NCBI RefSeq assembly: GCF_019834675.1
Contig: NZ_JABUBU010000014.1
Location: 1 to 64,000, forward strand
Source of the DNA: Rhodococcoides corynebacterioides
GTDB lineage: Bacteria > Actinomycetota > Actinomycetes > Mycobacteriales > Mycobacteriaceae
Direction of reading: 5' to 3'
Length of the DNA: 64,000 bases
Positions within the stretch are counted from its first letter, which is position 1. Each line of letters opens with the position of its first letter. The notes under the pieces were generated by a model. That model saw only the letters and a program-made list of their open reading frames with translations, was not told the origin of the DNA and made no database searches. Shown one piece after another: positions 62,211 to 64,000 of the stretch. The position numbers were made by a program, and so were the translations under genes.

Positions 62211-63821
62211 ATGACTCGTCGCGACCTCGTCATCGGTGCGGATCGTTCGCTGACGGCCGGGACCACCCGACGCCGCTTCCTCACCTGGAGTGCCCTCGTC
62301 GGCGCCCTCGCGTTGACGCCGGAGCTGACCGGGACCGCCGCGCAGGCCCAGCCGCCGGCGGCGCCGCCGTCGGACTATCCGTTCCGGTTGGGTGTCGCGT
62401 CGGGTGACCCGTTGCCCGACTCGGTGGTGCTGTGGACGCGGCTGGCCGTCGACCCGATCGCGCCGCTCGGCGGCATGCGGCCGGGCGTGGTCCCCGTCCG
62501 CTGGGAGATCGGCGACGACGACCGGTTCGGCCGCGTCGTCGCGCAGGGCCTCGAATTCGCGACGGAGGCCGACGGCTGGTCCGTCCACGTGGACGTGCGG
62601 GGCCTGGCGCCGGCGCGGGACTACTTCTACCGCTTCCTCGTCGGCCCGCACGCCAGCCCTGTGGGGCGGACCCGGACGGCGCCCGCGGCGGGCGCGCCGC
62701 TGGCGTCGTTGTCGTTCGCGTGGGCGTCGTGCCAGAAGTGGGAGGACGGGTTCTACGGCGCCTACGCCGACCTCGCCCGCTCCGCGCCGGACGTCGTGTT
62801 CTTCCTCGGCGATTACGTCTACGAGTACGGGATCGAGCGGAAGGGTGCGCGGGCGTCGTTGCCGCGACCGGAGTCCGCGTCGCGAGAGACGCTGCAGCTG
62901 AACGACTATCGCGATCGGTACGCCCTGTACAAGACGGACGAGAACCTCGCGGCTGCCCACGCCGCGGCGCCGTGGATCACCACGTTCGACGATCACGAGG
63001 TGGACAACAACTGGGCGTCGCAGATCTCCCAGGACGAGGGTGCCGATCCGCGGCTGTTCCTCCTGCGCCGCGCCGACGCGTTCAAGGCGTGGTGGGAGAA
63101 CACCCCGGTGCGGCTGACGCAGCGTCCCGTCGGGCCCGATCTGCAGGCGTACCGCCGCTTCTCGTTCGGGTCGCTGGTCGACTTCTCGGTGCTGGACACG
63201 CGCCAGTACCGCAGCGATCAGGCGAACGGCGACGGCGAGCACCCGCAGGACGCCGCGACGGCCGACCCGACCCGCACCATCACCGGTGCGGCGCAGGAGC
63301 AGTGGATCGTGGACGGCTTCGGCAGCGCGTCCACCTGGAAGTTCCTCGCCCACCAGACGGTGATCTCGGACCTCGCGCAGATCGAGAACGGGCAGCGCGT
63401 GGTGGGCATGGATCCGTGGAGCGGGTACGAGGCCTCCCGTCACCGCATTCTCGACGCCGCCCGCGATCGGGGCGTGCAGGTGCAGTCGATCGTCGGCGAC
63501 ATCCACCGCACCATCGTCTCCGAGCTGCGGCGCGACTATCGGGACCCGGCCCCCGCGGTGGGCGTCGAGATCGCGACGACGTCCATCGCGTCGGGCAAGG
63601 ACGGCGCCGACGTCGACGACACCGGAGCGGCCATCGCGGCGGCGTCGCCGCACGTGGCGTTCGGGAACGCGCGGCGTGGTTACCTGCGCGCGACGCTGAC
63701 GCCGACGGAGTGGCGGTCCGAGGTCCGGGTGCTCGACGCCGTGTCGGTCCCGGGCGCCGGCGCCCGCACCGCGACGACGGTGACGGTGCCGGTGGGCGCC
63801 CCGGAGATCGGTCTGGGGTAG
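62211..63821 (+). CDS. phoD: Tat-exported alkaline phosphatase D family protein (PhoD-like)
   Basis: A 536-aa phosphodiesterase/phosphatase. The twin-arginine signal RRRFL at residues 20-24 leads a hydrophobic segment and a probable cleavage near AQAQPPA. An N-terminal beta domain with GVASGDPLPDSVVLWTRL is followed by the metallophosphatase domain with FFLGDYVYEYG, TFDDHEVDNNW and SIVGDIHRT metal sites. PhoD enzymes use Ca and Fe and act outside the membrane. No Pho box was seen in the short divergent gap to the neighbouring gene. Confidence 0.93.
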   Translation: MTRRDLVIGADRSLTAGTTRRRFLTWSALVGALALTPELTGTAAQAQPPAAPPSDYPFRLGVASGDPLPDSVVLWTRLAVDPIAPLGGMRPGVVPVRWEIGDDDRFGRVVAQGLEFATEADGWSVHVDVRGLAPARDYFYRFLVGPHASPVGRTRTAPAAGAPLASLSFAWASCQKWEDGFYGAYADLARSAPDVVFFLGDYVYEYGIERKGARASLPRPESASRETLQLNDYRDRYALYKTDENLAAAHAAAPWITTFDDHEVDNNWASQISQDEGADPRLFLLRRADAFKAWWENTPVRLTQRPVGPDLQAYRRFSFGSLVDFSVLDTRQYRSDQANGDGEHPQDAATADPTRTITGAAQEQWIVDGFGSASTWKFLAHQTVISDLAQIENGQRVVGMDPWSGYEASRHRILDAARDRGVQVQSIVGDIHRTIVSELRRDYRDPAPAVGVEIATTSIASGKDGADVDDTGAAIAAASPHVAFGNARRGYLRATLTPTEWRSEVRVLDAVSVPGAGARTATTVTVPVGAPEIGLG

Positions 63822-63825
63822 CGCC

Positions 63826-64000
<175 letters not shown>

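Overview
The window is a 64 kb stretch of a high-GC chromosome from a mycolic-acid-producing actinomycete (order Mycobacteriales), most likely Rhodococcus or a close relative. The evidence is the very high GC at third codon positions, frequent GTG starts, a HadAB dehydratase pair, a complete Mce lipid importer, a MenJ-type menaquinone reductase, and gene order. Read against Mycobacterium tuberculosis, the region is a shortened, collinear version of Rv0534c-Rv0668: menA, menE, a VOC protein, menB, menC, menD, an Rv0556-like protein, mgtA, menG, menJ, grcC1, htpX, yajQ, then rpmG, hadA, hadB, tRNA-Trp, secE, nusG, rplK, rplA, lipG, rplJ, rplL, mkl/mceG, rpoB, rpoC. Locus names are from memory, not from a search.

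Layout. 1-1633: 3'-truncated 13E12-type DUF222/HNH gene with an SOS-like box on its start codon. 1687-5498: pepN, a holin-like membrane protein and menA. 5908-20519: menaquinone region (menE, VOC, menB, thioesterase, menC, menD, menG, menJ, grcC1) with small hypotheticals, an AbrB-family membrane protein, a flavin reductase and the mannosyltransferase mgtA. 20591-21977: htpX and yajQ, convergent. 22165-22588: tRNA-Tyr, tRNA-Thr, tRNA-Met. 22685-26903: rpmG, hadAB, tRNA-Trp, secE-nusG, rplK-rplA. 27033-29875: two alpha/beta hydrolases. 30287-31716: L10 leader, rplJ, rplL. 31798-39950: an accessory lipid-type cluster containing an acyl-CoA dehydrogenase, a serine-palmitoyltransferase-like alpha-oxoamine synthase, a START/DUF2505-like protein, an extended SDR with a broken hydrolase tail, and two tandem DHA2 transporters. 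40346-52084: a full mce operon headed by its own ATPase gene (mceG, yrbEA, yrbEB, mceA-F, two Mce-associated genes). 52619-60163: rpoB and rpoC. 60303-64000: a VOC protein, a small membrane protein, an endonuclease/exonuclease/phosphatase-family protein, a Tat-exported PhoD-like phosphatase, and the C-terminus of a GMC oxidoreductase.

How the genes fit together. The men genes supply most of the pathway from isochorismate to menaquinone with one saturated isoprene unit; menF and menH were not seen. HadAB belong to the FAS-II mycolate elongation cycle, and the Mce operon probably imports lipids, so envelope lipid metabolism is interleaved with transcription and translation genes. The most unusual part is 31798-39950. 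Its central enzyme carries serine-palmitoyltransferase motifs and sits beside a reductase-like SDR, a hydrophobic-ligand-binding fold and exporters. This would fit a sphingoid-base-like or other amino-lipid pathway, but that function is inferred.

Limits: all calls come from reading the sequence and its translations. No searches were run, and several start codons are ambiguous as noted.
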